Source: CAZCJU01 sp964562175
GTDB lineage: Bacteria; Bacillota; Clostridia; Oscillospirales; CAG-272
DNA: 64,000 nucleotides
NCBI GenBank assembly: GCA_964562175.1
Contig: CAZLRV010000001.1
Location: 1-64,000 of the forward strand
Direction: 5' to 3'
Of the stretch, positions 51,185 to 59,206 are shown piece by piece (the first letter of the stretch is position 1; the number at the start of each line of letters is the position of its first letter). The notes below the pieces were generated by a model. It had not been told where the DNA came from. It searched no databases and was given only the letters and a program-made list of their open reading frames with translations. A program made the position numbers and the translations under genes.

Positions 51185-52138
51185 TCACTGACCCACCTTC
51201 GACAAGATTTTATTGATAAGCAGGTTAGAGCCGAGCATCATCAAGAACAATATAGTCGCAATCGCCGAGGAATAACCTACCTCGAATCTTTGTCCGCCGT
51301 AGTCCTCAAGGTGGTGCATTATCGTATGTGCGCAGTAATCAACAGAGGGGAAGCCCGCAAGTGCGGTAACTATACCACCGAAGCTGAATGCGCCCGTTAT
51401 CGACATGACAGCACCGAACAGCAGCTGCGGCTTCATCGTCGGCAGAGTTACGTACCAAAGCTCCTGCCATCTGTTACGTATACCGTCTATCGCGCCTGCC
51501 TCGTACAGCGACTTGTCTATCGTTTGAAGACCTGCGATAAACGAAAGGAAAGTAACACCGAGTGAGGTCCACAATGCGACGAACACGCACAGCGGCATAA
51601 CATAGCTTGCATTTTGGAAGAACTGTATAGGCTCCGTTCTGAAACCAAGCTCTATCAGTATAGCGTTTACGTAACCGTAACGGTCAGACGAGAATATTAT
51701 GCTGAATATCTGATACACCGCACCCGAGATACTCGGAGCATAGAATATCAGCGTTACTAACGCTCTTGCCTTAGGCGAAAGCTCATTTATGAACCACGCC
51801 ACGAAAAGCGACATTATATACGAGACCGGTCCGGTCACTATAGCGAATATAAGTGTGTTCTTTACGGCGATGATAAATATATCGTCGTCAAGGAACAATC
51901 TTATGTAGTTATCAACGCCTAAGAATTTAGGCCATTCAAGTAGGTTGAACGAGGTAAAGCTCAACACTATCGAGAGTACGACGGGTATAACGGTGAATAT
52001 GAAGAACAGAATGAAGAACGGTGCGACCATAAGGTAGCCCACCTTATTACGCTTCATCTCTTTCCACGTCCACTGAGCCCACGTCATGTCTTTTCTCGAT
52101 ACAGGCTTTGCGGTTTTAACAGCTGTATCCTGTGACAT
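51185..52138 (-). CDS. Sugar ABC transporter permease, MalF type (pair 2)
   Basis: A 317-residue permease with about six helices and EAA loop EAGAIDGIRNRWQELWYVTLP. It is the first permease gene after the large binding protein (81-bp gap) and is the more standard MalF form. It would form the translocation channel together with the next gene. No ATPase gene is present in the locus. Confidence 0.93.
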   Translation of the reverse strand: MSQDTAVKTAKPVSRKDMTWAQWTWKEMKRNKVGYLMVAPFFILFFIFTVIPVVLSIVLSFTSFNLLEWPKFLGVDNYIRLFLDDDIFIIAVKNTLIFAIVTGPVSYIMSLFVAWFINELSPKARALVTLIFYAPSISGAVYQIFSIIFSSDRYGYVNAILIELGFRTEPIQFFQNASYVMPLCVFVALWTSLGVTFLSFIAGLQTIDKSLYEAGAIDGIRNRWQELWYVTLPTMKPQLLFGAVMSITGAFSFGGIVTALAGFPSVDYCAHTIMHHLEDYGGQRFEVGYSSAIATILFLMMLGSNLLINKILSKVGQ

Positions 52139-52219
52139 TTGTATGTCTCCTATCCGTTAAATTATTTGGCATATAGCTCGATATATATAATAAATGTATT
52201 TTATTTACTATTTATATAC

Positions 52220-55200
52220 TCATTCATTCGAAGAAGCTCTCAGGCGATATTCTTCATACGTTTCAAGTCCGAATTCCTGACGCTTTCTCGTAAGCTCGGC
52301 GTTGATCTGATTTACATAGTTCAAAAGCGACTCAACGGGGTTGGAACCATTGTTATATACATCGTTAAATGCAAAGTCGACATAACGAGTTATAATGTAG
52401 CTTCCGGGGAATTCGGGAGTACCCTTGATATTGTTAAATCCCGCCTCGAGGTTCTTTCTTTCGGAGTTGGTCCAGGACATACTCTTAAGTGCTTCCGTGT
52501 TTGCCGTGTTGTACTTAGCCGCAAGACCGATTATCGCTTCGTACTGTCTTGCGTATTCGCTCTGTGCGGGAGCATCTGTCCACCATTTGATGAATTCCCA
52601 ACAGTTGTTTCTCAGCTCGTCGCTTCTGTTTTCATCCGCCATTATTACCACGGCGGATACCGTTGCGGGCGAGCTTCTGTCAATATAAGTCGTGCCGTCC
52701 TCATTGGTTCTTATCGTACCGGGCAACGGAACGAATTCCCAAAGTCCCTTGATCTCCGTTGCGTATATCGTAAATTGGTTATAGGTAAGATAATCCGCAA
52801 TTGCTATAGGCATCTCGCCCATACGGAAGTACGTTGCAAGGTCGTAGGTCTTGGGGAACTTATATGTGGTAAACAGGTCACAAAGTCTTTCAAAGCAGTC
52901 AAGCGACTTATTGGAGTCTATATTTATTCTCATACCGTCCGGCTCACCGTCGCCGTCCTCATCTCTGTAAAGACCCTCACCTGCCTGGTACATAAATATC
53001 TGGAGTCCTCCCGTACTTGTTGCCATGCCGACATCTCTGTACTTGGATTGCAGATCGGGGACTATCGCATCGAGATCTTCCCACGTTTCGGGAACCTCAA
53101 TACCGAACTCGGCAAATATATCCTTGCGGTAGAACATCATAAGGAAGCTCAAACGCTCGGGCATACCGTAATAATCATACTCTCCCGTTTCAGGGTTCTG
53201 CAGCTTAAGACCGACAAGTGTTTCGGGATTAAATCTGCTTTGAGCTACTTCCATGTAGTCCTCAAACTGTGAAAGCGGCTCTATCGCACTACGTATTGCA
53301 TAGTTGATAACGTCGGATTGACCCGTTGCAAGCGAAATATCGGGTCCCATTCCCGCAAGCGTTGCGGGAAGCAGTGTACCTGCGGTTACAAGCTTAAGCT
53401 CGACCTTTACCGGACAGCTGTTGTCGACAAGCTCACGCATTACCTGCGCCTCGTCACGGCTCGTTGCTATCCAGAGGTCTATCGCCTCGCCTTGATCCTC
53501 GTTTTCTTCTTCCGAGCCGAGTGAGTTGTAGTCGGTGATGAAGCTCTGGAAGAATGCGCTTATTTCGAAGCCCGCACTTTGGAAGAACGATGCATTTGCC
53601 TTGGGCATCTCCTCCTCAACGGGTTGAAGCGTCAAATAGTCTATCGTGAGCGCCTGAAGCTTTGTTTCCATTATCCATGTACCGAGCGTACCGGAGTTTA
53701 CCTTGAGGTTATCGAGGTTCTTTGCTATCTCCGATTCCTTTTTGCTCATCTTTTGGAGAATGTAGGATACCTTTTCAAGCGTTGCTATGTCCGCACCGGA
53801 GCCGCCGCTTATCCTTTTAAACTCTGCCGCTATGCTGTCAAGACGATTTTGCACGTCTCTCATCAGCAATATCGTATCGTATATCTGCTCGGCAAATCCG
53901 TAATCCATGTTTTTATCGGGAGAAGGACCTGTGATACGGAGTATTGAATTGTATATGTCGTTCATGTCGGACAACGCTTCCTCGCACTCACGCAGTGCCT
54001 CGGTCATGTTGCCGTATACGACTTCCATTTTAATTGTATATTCTTTACCTGCTTCAAAGTAGAATTTCAAGTTTGTCGTGCCGTTGTTAAGCGGCTCGGT
54101 CTGCCAGTTATCGCTGTAATTGAATTGCAAATAGTTCGCCTCATCAAAGGGAACCTCACCGTTTATGTATATACGACGTGATGCGAACAGACCCTGCAAA
54201 GTGTTCTGCAAATATCTGGGAACTATGTAATAGTAGCCGCTCGTTTTTATCGCGTCTGCGGGGATCGTCCACTCTATCCACTGGCCGACCGTCTGCCACT
54301 TTGAACCGCCGACCGTATTGAGCTTTTGAAGTGCGGGGTCTTGCGGCTGCGTTATGGGCGATGTTCTGTCGTTAAGCGGGTATATCGTTATATCCGACGT
54401 TGCCGTGGGATACTCGGCTTGAAGCGTGTAATACTTATTACCGTATTCGTCCTTGCCGTCCGAGCCTGCGGGAACGTCCGTCGCTCCCTTTGCATCGTTT
54501 TCGGCGATATACTGCTCATAGGTCTTGAGCTTTTCGTACTTCGCTATTTTAATTTCGCTTATGTACATTTCATTAAGCTCAGCCTCAAGTGTTATCTTAT
54601 GCTCACCCTCGGTAAGCGCTATCTTCGTAGGCTCCGTGTAGTAGCCCGACGAGTCGGATACCGTGTATTCGTTCCAGGTGAAACGCTCCTGCTTTGTGGG
54701 ACGCTTCTCGTTGCCGTTCTTATCGGTCTTGAATACGTTGTTGCCCTCCTCGTCAACCTTGTAGCTGTCAACATATGCACGAGTCAGCTCAAGGTAATTC
54801 GCTTCCTTAAAGGGGAGCTTGCCGTCAACGGTAAGTATACGCTTTATGCTCGATGTATTGGATGAATCCGAATCGAAGGGCAAATAAGTAAGCGTTACGA
54901 CGTAGAAGCCCTTTTGGGGTATCGTTACATCCCACGTTACCTTACCCGTTGCCGGTGTAAGCAATACATTCTTTTCCGTGCCGTTTACGTCTTTCTTTAC
55001 CACTTCCGCCTTTTCGTCGGGGTAATCCTCCGCCGGCTCAAAGGTGTAGTTCTGCGTCGGGTCGATCAAGATCTCTCCATCGCCGTCTTTCCAGCCCATG
55101 ATCTCGTATTCCTTCAAATACTCGGTATACGACAGGGTGTTGAGAAGCTCAAGGACGGTGTCCATTGTAGTGGCTTTGTCCTTTTCTTCCTCCGCGTATA

Positions 55201-55273
55201 CGGATACCTGGGGAATGACCATGAGTAAAGCGAGAAAGATGGCAATGAACTTCGCAAAAGCAGATTTTCTCAT
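52220..55273 (-). CDS. Oversized extracellular solute-binding protein with carbohydrate-binding-like domains
   Basis: A 1017-residue secreted protein. It has a type I signal peptide (cleavage probably after VSVYA), then two beta-rich regions resembling carbohydrate-binding jelly rolls (about 60-210 and 240-420; the shared VDGKLPFKEANYLEL and INGEVPFDEANYLQF segments show they are a duplicated pair). A helical region (about 425-560) follows, and then a family-1 solute-binding protein domain (about 590-1000, IDLWIATSRDEAQVMREL, TLAGMGPDISLATG). Typical binding proteins are 400-450 residues. No lipobox is present. Start is ATG 55273 after GGGAGG. It heads the seven-gene locus. Confidence 0.88.
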   Translation of the reverse strand: MRKSAFAKFIAIFLALLMVIPQVSVYAEEEKDKATTMDTVLELLNTLSYTEYLKEYEIMGWKDGDGEILIDPTQNYTFEPAEDYPDEKAEVVKKDVNGTEKNVLLTPATGKVTWDVTIPQKGFYVVTLTYLPFDSDSSNTSSIKRILTVDGKLPFKEANYLELTRAYVDSYKVDEEGNNVFKTDKNGNEKRPTKQERFTWNEYTVSDSSGYYTEPTKIALTEGEHKITLEAELNEMYISEIKIAKYEKLKTYEQYIAENDAKGATDVPAGSDGKDEYGNKYYTLQAEYPTATSDITIYPLNDRTSPITQPQDPALQKLNTVGGSKWQTVGQWIEWTIPADAIKTSGYYYIVPRYLQNTLQGLFASRRIYINGEVPFDEANYLQFNYSDNWQTEPLNNGTTNLKFYFEAGKEYTIKMEVVYGNMTEALRECEEALSDMNDIYNSILRITGPSPDKNMDYGFAEQIYDTILLMRDVQNRLDSIAAEFKRISGGSGADIATLEKVSYILQKMSKKESEIAKNLDNLKVNSGTLGTWIMETKLQALTIDYLTLQPVEEEMPKANASFFQSAGFEISAFFQSFITDYNSLGSEEENEDQGEAIDLWIATSRDEAQVMRELVDNSCPVKVELKLVTAGTLLPATLAGMGPDISLATGQSDVINYAIRSAIEPLSQFEDYMEVAQSRFNPETLVGLKLQNPETGEYDYYGMPERLSFLMMFYRKDIFAEFGIEVPETWEDLDAIVPDLQSKYRDVGMATSTGGLQIFMYQAGEGLYRDEDGDGEPDGMRINIDSNKSLDCFERLCDLFTTYKFPKTYDLATYFRMGEMPIAIADYLTYNQFTIYATEIKGLWEFVPLPGTIRTNEDGTTYIDRSSPATVSAVVIMADENRSDELRNNCWEFIKWWTDAPAQSEYARQYEAIIGLAAKYNTANTEALKSMSWTNSERKNLEAGFNNIKGTPEFPGSYIITRYVDFAFNDVYNNGSNPVESLLNYVNQINAELTRKRQEFGLETYEEYRLRASSNE

Positions 55274-55470
55274 TTTTCTGTTTCCTCCCGTGAATAAAAA
55301 CTGTGATACGGTCAAAGAGGCAGACCGAGCCGAGCCGTTCCCTGCTACCCGAAATGCACGATCCGCTCGTGCGACCTCTGAAGTATAAGGCTTCGTCTCG
55401 GACTTACTCGATGCCGTGTTGCCGTAATTCTTCGGTTTTTGGGCATAATACGCCCACAGCCGTTTTTTCC
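55274..55470 (-). other. Structured 5' leader of the importer operon
   Basis: About 195 nt lie between the predicted transcript start and the ribosome binding site. Two clean hairpins are visible: GGGCATAATACGCCC (55441-55455) at the 5' end and GCACGA/TCGTGC (55356-55361, 55367-55372). The stretch is GC-richer than the promoter, and the frame of the binding protein stays open through it for 71 codons. No known riboswitch motif is recognised. Confidence 0.5.
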
Positions 55471-55476
55471 GCATAT

Positions 55477-55505
55477 ATGATACCACAATTATTTGTAAAA
55501 GTCAA
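55477..55505 (-). promoter_or_regulatory. Promoter of the importer operon
   Basis: On the minus strand, TTGACT (55500-55505) and TATCAT (55477-55482) with a 17-bp spacer. No operator is obvious. Confidence 0.7.
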
Positions 55506-55911
55506 GTATTATGTTTATAGATAAAATTAAGAAATGCGGCTTTTTTTGCCGTTATTTACCCTCCGAGCAGGTGGCAAATTCTGTAATTTTTACTTTATTT
55601 GCCTTGAACCTTTGTTCATATTTCTCACCGGTGTTTTTTGAGTAAATTGTATTTACTTCATTCCGTGCAAAATTCAAAATGTATCCGAATATTGTTTACT
55701 TTTTGGGCATTTTACGCCGTTTTCAACGGTCTTTTCGGCTTTTTCGAGCGTTTTGTTGTTTGCAACGGGTAAATATATTTTACTCGCTTTCTTTCTCGTT
55801 TTCGTCTTTTCCAATAAATCCATTTTTTGTATTTGTGCATTTTGCACAAATTTCGGCTCAAATTTTCTACATTCAAAATTGTGATTTTTTTATTAACTTT
55901 TTTCAGCGGAA
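55506..55911. other. Long T-rich intergenic region
   Basis: About 400 bp with no credible gene. The plus strand is strongly T-rich and repeatedly shows short TTTTCG and TTTTG motifs; the strand asymmetry is marked. It separates the end of the rpsF-ssb-rpsR operon from the importer promoter. A GTGCATTTTGCAC palindrome (near 55839-55851) is the only symmetric element noted. Confidence 0.5.
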
Positions 55912-55941
55912 CAAAAAAACCGCCCTTCGGCGGTTTTTGTT
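55912..55941 (-). terminator. Terminator of the rpsF-ssb-rpsR operon
   Basis: CCGCC (55920-55924) and GGCGG (55929-55933) with loop CTTC, flanked by runs of A on the left and T on the right. On the minus strand the stem is followed by a long T-run. Confidence 0.9.
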
Positions 55942-55949
55942 ATACTGTT

Positions 55950-56252
55950 TTAGTCGCTGATGTAAGGGAGCAGAGCCATCTGACGAGATCTCTTAATAGC
56001 CTCGTTAAGCTCTCTCTGATGCTTAGCGCACGTACCGGTGATTCTGCGGGGGAGTATCTTTGCTCTCTCGCTGATGAAGTGCTTAAGTCTTGCGGTATCC
56101 TTATAATCGATCTTCTCCACCTTGCCTACGCAGAATTCGCATACCTTCTTTCTTCTCTTGGGACGGTAGGGTCTTTGAGGAGCGGTATTGTTGGTTGCGG
56201 GAGCTGCGGGGGCTGCGGGAGCAGTCGTGTTTACTTCTTTTTCCTTATCCAT
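55950..56252 (-). CDS. rpsR: 30S ribosomal protein S18
   Basis: A 100-residue S18. The core CEFCVGKVEKIDYKDTARLK and LPRRITGTCAKHQRELN blocks are canonical. The first 40 residues are a Pro/Ala/Thr-rich extension (APAAPAAPATNN) longer than the family norm of about 75-80 total. Start ATG 56252 follows AAAGGAAC. rplI, which often follows rpsR, is absent here; the operon ends at the terminator 55912-55941. Confidence 0.97.
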   Translation of the reverse strand: MDKEKEVNTTAPAAPAAPATNNTAPQRPYRPKRRKKVCEFCVGKVEKIDYKDTARLKHFISERAKILPRRITGTCAKHQRELNEAIKRSRQMALLPYISD

Positions 56253-56296
56253 TTTTTCAAGTTCCTTTCTGTAGAATAGATTTGTCCGTGCATACA

Positions 56297-56767
56297 TCAA
56301 AACGGAAGATCGTCATCGTCCGCAACTTCCTCAAAGTTTGCGGCATCCGTTTGCGTCGATGCAAATGCGGGCATATGCTGTTCGGGCGGAGGGGTCAACG
56401 AATCGGCATCAAACGATGCTCTGCCCTCTCTCTCCGATTTGGAGTCAACGAAATTGACTTCGTCAACTATTACCTCGGTTGCGTATCTTTTTGCGCCCTG
56501 ATTGTCCGTCCATGTTCTCGTCTGAATATTTCCGACGATGCATATGGATGAACCTTTTCTGAAATACTTCGTTATCAGCTCGGCTTGCTGTCTCCATGCC
56601 ACACAGTTGATAAAATCCGCCTGTACGGCATCGCCCTGCTTGGCAAACCTTCTGTTTACCGCAACGGTAAACGAGGTTACGGAAATAGCCGACTGTGTCT
56701 GCTTAAGCTCCGGATCTGCCGTAAGTCTTCCGGCAAGGATGACCTTATTCAAGTTAAGATTTGCCAT
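56297..56767 (-). CDS. ssb: Single-stranded DNA-binding protein
   Basis: A 156-residue SSB with an N-terminal OB fold (NKVILAGRLTADPELKQT, FINCVAWRQQAELITKYFRKG) and the acidic C-terminal tail ending DDDDLPF, the partner-binding tip. Start ATG 56767 with GGAGGTC upstream; the TTG four codons earlier overlaps that site. It lies between rpsF and rpsR as usual in Firmicutes. Confidence 0.97.
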   Translation of the reverse strand: MANLNLNKVILAGRLTADPELKQTQSAISVTSFTVAVNRRFAKQGDAVQADFINCVAWRQQAELITKYFRKGSSICIVGNIQTRTWTDNQGAKRYATEVIVDEVNFVDSKSEREGRASFDADSLTPPPEQHMPAFASTQTDAANFEEVADDDDLPF

Positions 56768-56779
56768 ATTGACCTCCAA

Positions 56780-57070
56780 TTAGAGTTTAATAACGATAGA
56801 GCGGATAACACCCTCGGTGATGTTGTATATACGCTCAAGCTCGGAAACGAATGCAGGCTCTGCGGCAAAGTTTATCAGCACGTAATAGCCCTCGTTCATA
56901 TCGTTTATGGGGTAAGCAAGCTTTCTCTTGCCCCATATATCAACATTCTCCGCTGTTCCGTTGGCTTCGATAAGCGACTTCATCTTTTCAACGATAGCCG
57001 TCGTTGCCTCCTCGTCCAGTGTAGCGTCGATAATGAACATTGTTTCGTACTTATTGAGTACCTTCTCCAT
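56780..57070 (-). CDS. rpsF: 30S ribosomal protein S6
   Basis: A 96-residue S6: KYETMFIIDATLDEE at the N-terminus, WGKRKLAYPINDMNEGYYVLI in the middle. Start ATG 57070 has AGGAGGTG seven bases upstream; the longer frame to 57160 covers the leader and is not coding. The leader carries a strong hairpin (57100-57116). S6 with S18 is known to regulate its own operon in several bacteria. Confidence 0.97.
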   Translation of the reverse strand: MEKVLNKYETMFIIDATLDEEATTAIVEKMKSLIEANGTAENVDIWGKRKLAYPINDMNEGYYVLINFAAEPAFVSELERIYNITEGVIRSIVIKL

Positions 57071-57099
57071 TATTTCAGCACCTCCTTTCGGCCATAAGT

Positions 57100-57116
57100 C
57101 CGTATCGCAGATACGG
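57100..57116 (-). promoter_or_regulatory. Hairpin in the rpsF leader
   Basis: CCGTATC (57100-57106) and GATACGG (57110-57116) form a perfect 7-bp stem with a three-base loop, just upstream of the rpsF ribosome binding site. It is placed like an S6:S18 autoregulatory leader, but I could not confirm the conserved S6:S18 binding bases. Confidence 0.45.
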
Positions 57117-57176
57117 CAAGGAGAAAATAAGCATCTATCCCACGATCCAAGAAATGACACTTGTTCTCAAAGCTTG

Positions 57177-57205
57177 ATAATACCAAACTTTTTCGTTTTT
57201 GTCAA
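57177..57205 (-). promoter_or_regulatory. rpsF operon promoter
   Basis: On the minus strand, TTGACA (57200-57205) and TATTAT (57177-57182) with a 17-bp spacer, giving a leader of about 100 nt. Confidence 0.85.
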
Positions 57206-57295
57206 TAGAAATAACAAAAAATTTACATTTTAGCTTGTTTGAGCCGTAAATATTCCATTATATGCGAAATATTTATATTTTTTTCATTTTATGTA

Positions 57296-57325
57296 TTGCA
57301 AAATCGGGGGCAAGTGTGATACAAT
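57296..57325 (+). promoter_or_regulatory. Promoter of the radical-SAM operon
   Basis: TTGCAA (57296-57301) and TACAAT (57320-57325) with an 18-bp spacer and a TGTGA stretch before the -10. Confidence 0.7.
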
Positions 57326-57358
57326 AGAGAAAACGCAGTTTTTTTCGAGGTTCTTATA

Positions 57359-59206
57359 TTGGAAAAGAATTTTTATTACGATACACTTTTACGTTCCGTG
57401 CTGAAGCCGGGGCGGTATACGGGCGGAGAATTCGGGCAGACTGTCAAGCAAAACGCCGATTGTCGCTTTGCCTTTGCCTTTCCGGACACTTATGAGATAG
57501 GAATGTCAAATCTCGGCATCCGCATTCTTTACGGTGCGTTAAATGCCAAAGAGAATATCGCCTGTGAACGCGTGTATGCGCCGTGGACGGATATGCAGGA
57601 GGGAATGGAACGCTACGGTATTCCGCTTTGCTCCTGTGAAACGAACACGCCGCTTTCCGAATTTGACATTGTCGGCTTTACTCTGCAATACGAGCTTTGC
57701 TACACCAATGTTTTGAATATGCTTTCTCTTTCTCATATCCCGCCGCTTGCCGCCGAGCGTGGCGAGGAATGCCCGATAATAGTCGGCGGCGGTCCCTGCA
57801 CGTACAACGCCGAGCCTCTTTGCGACTTCTTCGACATTTTTTCGATAGGCGAGGGTGAGGAGGCTCTGCCGGAGCTGTGTGAGCTGTATATCTCAATGAA
57901 AAAGAACGGCGAATACACGAGAGCCGAGTTTCTGCACCGTGCCGCCAAGCTTGAGGGCTTTTATGTTCCGTCGCTATATAAGGTGTATTACAAGCTCGAC
58001 GGCACCGTCGAGCGTTACGAGCCGAAATATGACGACATTCCGAGAAAAATACGCAAGCGCATTATAAAGGATATGGACAAGGGCTTCTTCCCCGACTCGT
58101 TCGTTATGCCGTACATTGAAACGGTACACGATCGAATAGTGCTTGAAACGGGGCGCGGCTGTGTACGCGGCTGTCGCTTCTGCCAAGCGGGAATGATATA
58201 CCGTCCCATAAGAGAAAAATCGCCCGAGGTCTTGAACGAGCAAGCAAAGGCTTTGTTCAAAAGCACGGGCTACGACGAAATTTCGCTCTGCTCGCTTTCG
58301 ATTTCGGACTACTCCCGTCTGCGTGAGCTGACCGAGCTGCTTTTGCCGTGGTGCTCCGAGAAAATGATAAGTCTTTCCTTGCCCTCTCAGCGTGCGGATG
58401 CGTTTTCCGCAGAGCTTTTGGAAAAGGTATCGGCAGTTCGTCAAACGGGACTCACCTTTGCGCCGGAGGCAGGCACGCAAAGATTGCGTGACGTTATAAA
58501 CAAAAACCTCGATGAGGATGAAATAATGAATGCCGTAAGAACGGCGTTCAAGGGCGGACGTGACCGTGTAAAGCTGTATTTTATGTGCGGTCTGCCTACG
58601 GAAACGCTTGAGGATATCGAAGGCATTTACGGTATCGCACGCCGTGTATCGGATGAGTTTTACGCCTGTGCAAGGCGAGGTAAGCCCATGATAACGGCAA
58701 GTGTTTCGTGCTTTGTTCCCAAGCCCTTTACCGCTTTTCAGTGGGAGGGACAAAACAGCATTGAAGAATTTGAGGCAAAGCAAAAGCATCTTTTATCCGT
58801 CGCACATGACAAGCACATAAAGCTCGACTATCACGATGCGCGCGTATCGCGTCTTGAAGCGGTATTCGCACGCGGCGACAGAAATTTGGGCAAAGCTTTG
58901 CTTGAGGCTCATCGTCGGGGAATAAAATTCGATGCATGGAATGACTTTTTCGATTACGATGCATGGATGCAAGTATTCGACACGGTGGGTATAAACCCCG
59001 CCTTTTATGCGGAGCGTGTACGCTCGGAGGACGAGGTCTTTCCGTGGGATATCATCGATTGCGGTATTGACAAAAGCTTTCTTTTGCGTGAAAAGCACAA
59101 GGCATACGAGGAAAAAACGACCTGCGATTGTATGCACGGCTGTGCCGGTTGCGGAGCAAGCAAGCTTGGAGGTAAATGCACATGGTGCAAGGGTTCAAAA
59201 CAATAA
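57359..59206 (+). CDS. B12-binding-domain radical SAM protein (TIGR03960-like)
   Basis: A 615-residue protein: N-terminal B12-binding-like domain (AFPDTYEIGMSNLG, IIVGGGPCTYNAEPLC) and a radical SAM barrel with ETGRGCVRGCRFCQAGM (the CxxxCxxC cluster motif, near residue 270). A Cys-rich tail (CDCMHGCAGCGAS, CTWC) ends it, perhaps a second cluster or zinc site. Members of this group are of unproven function; they are encoded beside a DUF2344/TIGR03936 partner, as here. Start is TTG 57359 after CGAGG, as no ATG fits. Confidence 0.9.
   Translation: MEKNFYYDTLLRSVLKPGRYTGGEFGQTVKQNADCRFAFAFPDTYEIGMSNLGIRILYGALNAKENIACERVYAPWTDMQEGMERYGIPLCSCETNTPLSEFDIVGFTLQYELCYTNVLNMLSLSHIPPLAAERGEECPIIVGGGPCTYNAEPLCDFFDIFSIGEGEEALPELCELYISMKKNGEYTRAEFLHRAAKLEGFYVPSLYKVYYKLDGTVERYEPKYDDIPRKIRKRIIKDMDKGFFPDSFVMPYIETVHDRIVLETGRGCVRGCRFCQAGMIYRPIREKSPEVLNEQAKALFKSTGYDEISLCSLSISDYSRLRELTELLLPWCSEKMISLSLPSQRADAFSAELLEKVSAVRQTGLTFAPEAGTQRLRDVINKNLDEDEIMNAVRTAFKGGRDRVKLYFMCGLPTETLEDIEGIYGIARRVSDEFYACARRGKPMITASVSCFVPKPFTAFQWEGQNSIEEFEAKQKHLLSVAHDKHIKLDYHDARVSRLEAVFARGDRNLGKALLEAHRRGIKFDAWNDFFDYDAWMQVFDTVGINPAFYAERVRSEDEVFPWDIIDCGIDKSFLLREKHKAYEEKTTCDCMHGCAGCGASKLGGKCTWCKGSKQ

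Noticed and set aside
55274..55486. N-terminal extension of the large solute-binding protein
   Set aside because: The frame is open but would put about 70 polar residues before a good signal peptide and would begin inside the promoter; GGGAGG precedes ATG 55273.
55679..56279. Plus-strand frames in and beside the T-rich gap and across rpsR
   Set aside because: They arise from T-rich DNA or the reverse complement of rpsR and have low-complexity Phe/Ser/Arg composition without a ribosome binding site.
57071..57160. Extended S6 N-terminus
   Set aside because: The extra residues cover the structured leader and do not match S6; the ribosome binding site is at the ATG 57070.
55912..57205. Replication origin near ssb
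   Set aside because: No DnaA-box cluster, dnaA, dnaN or gyrase gene is visible; rpsF-ssb-rpsR alone is not enough.
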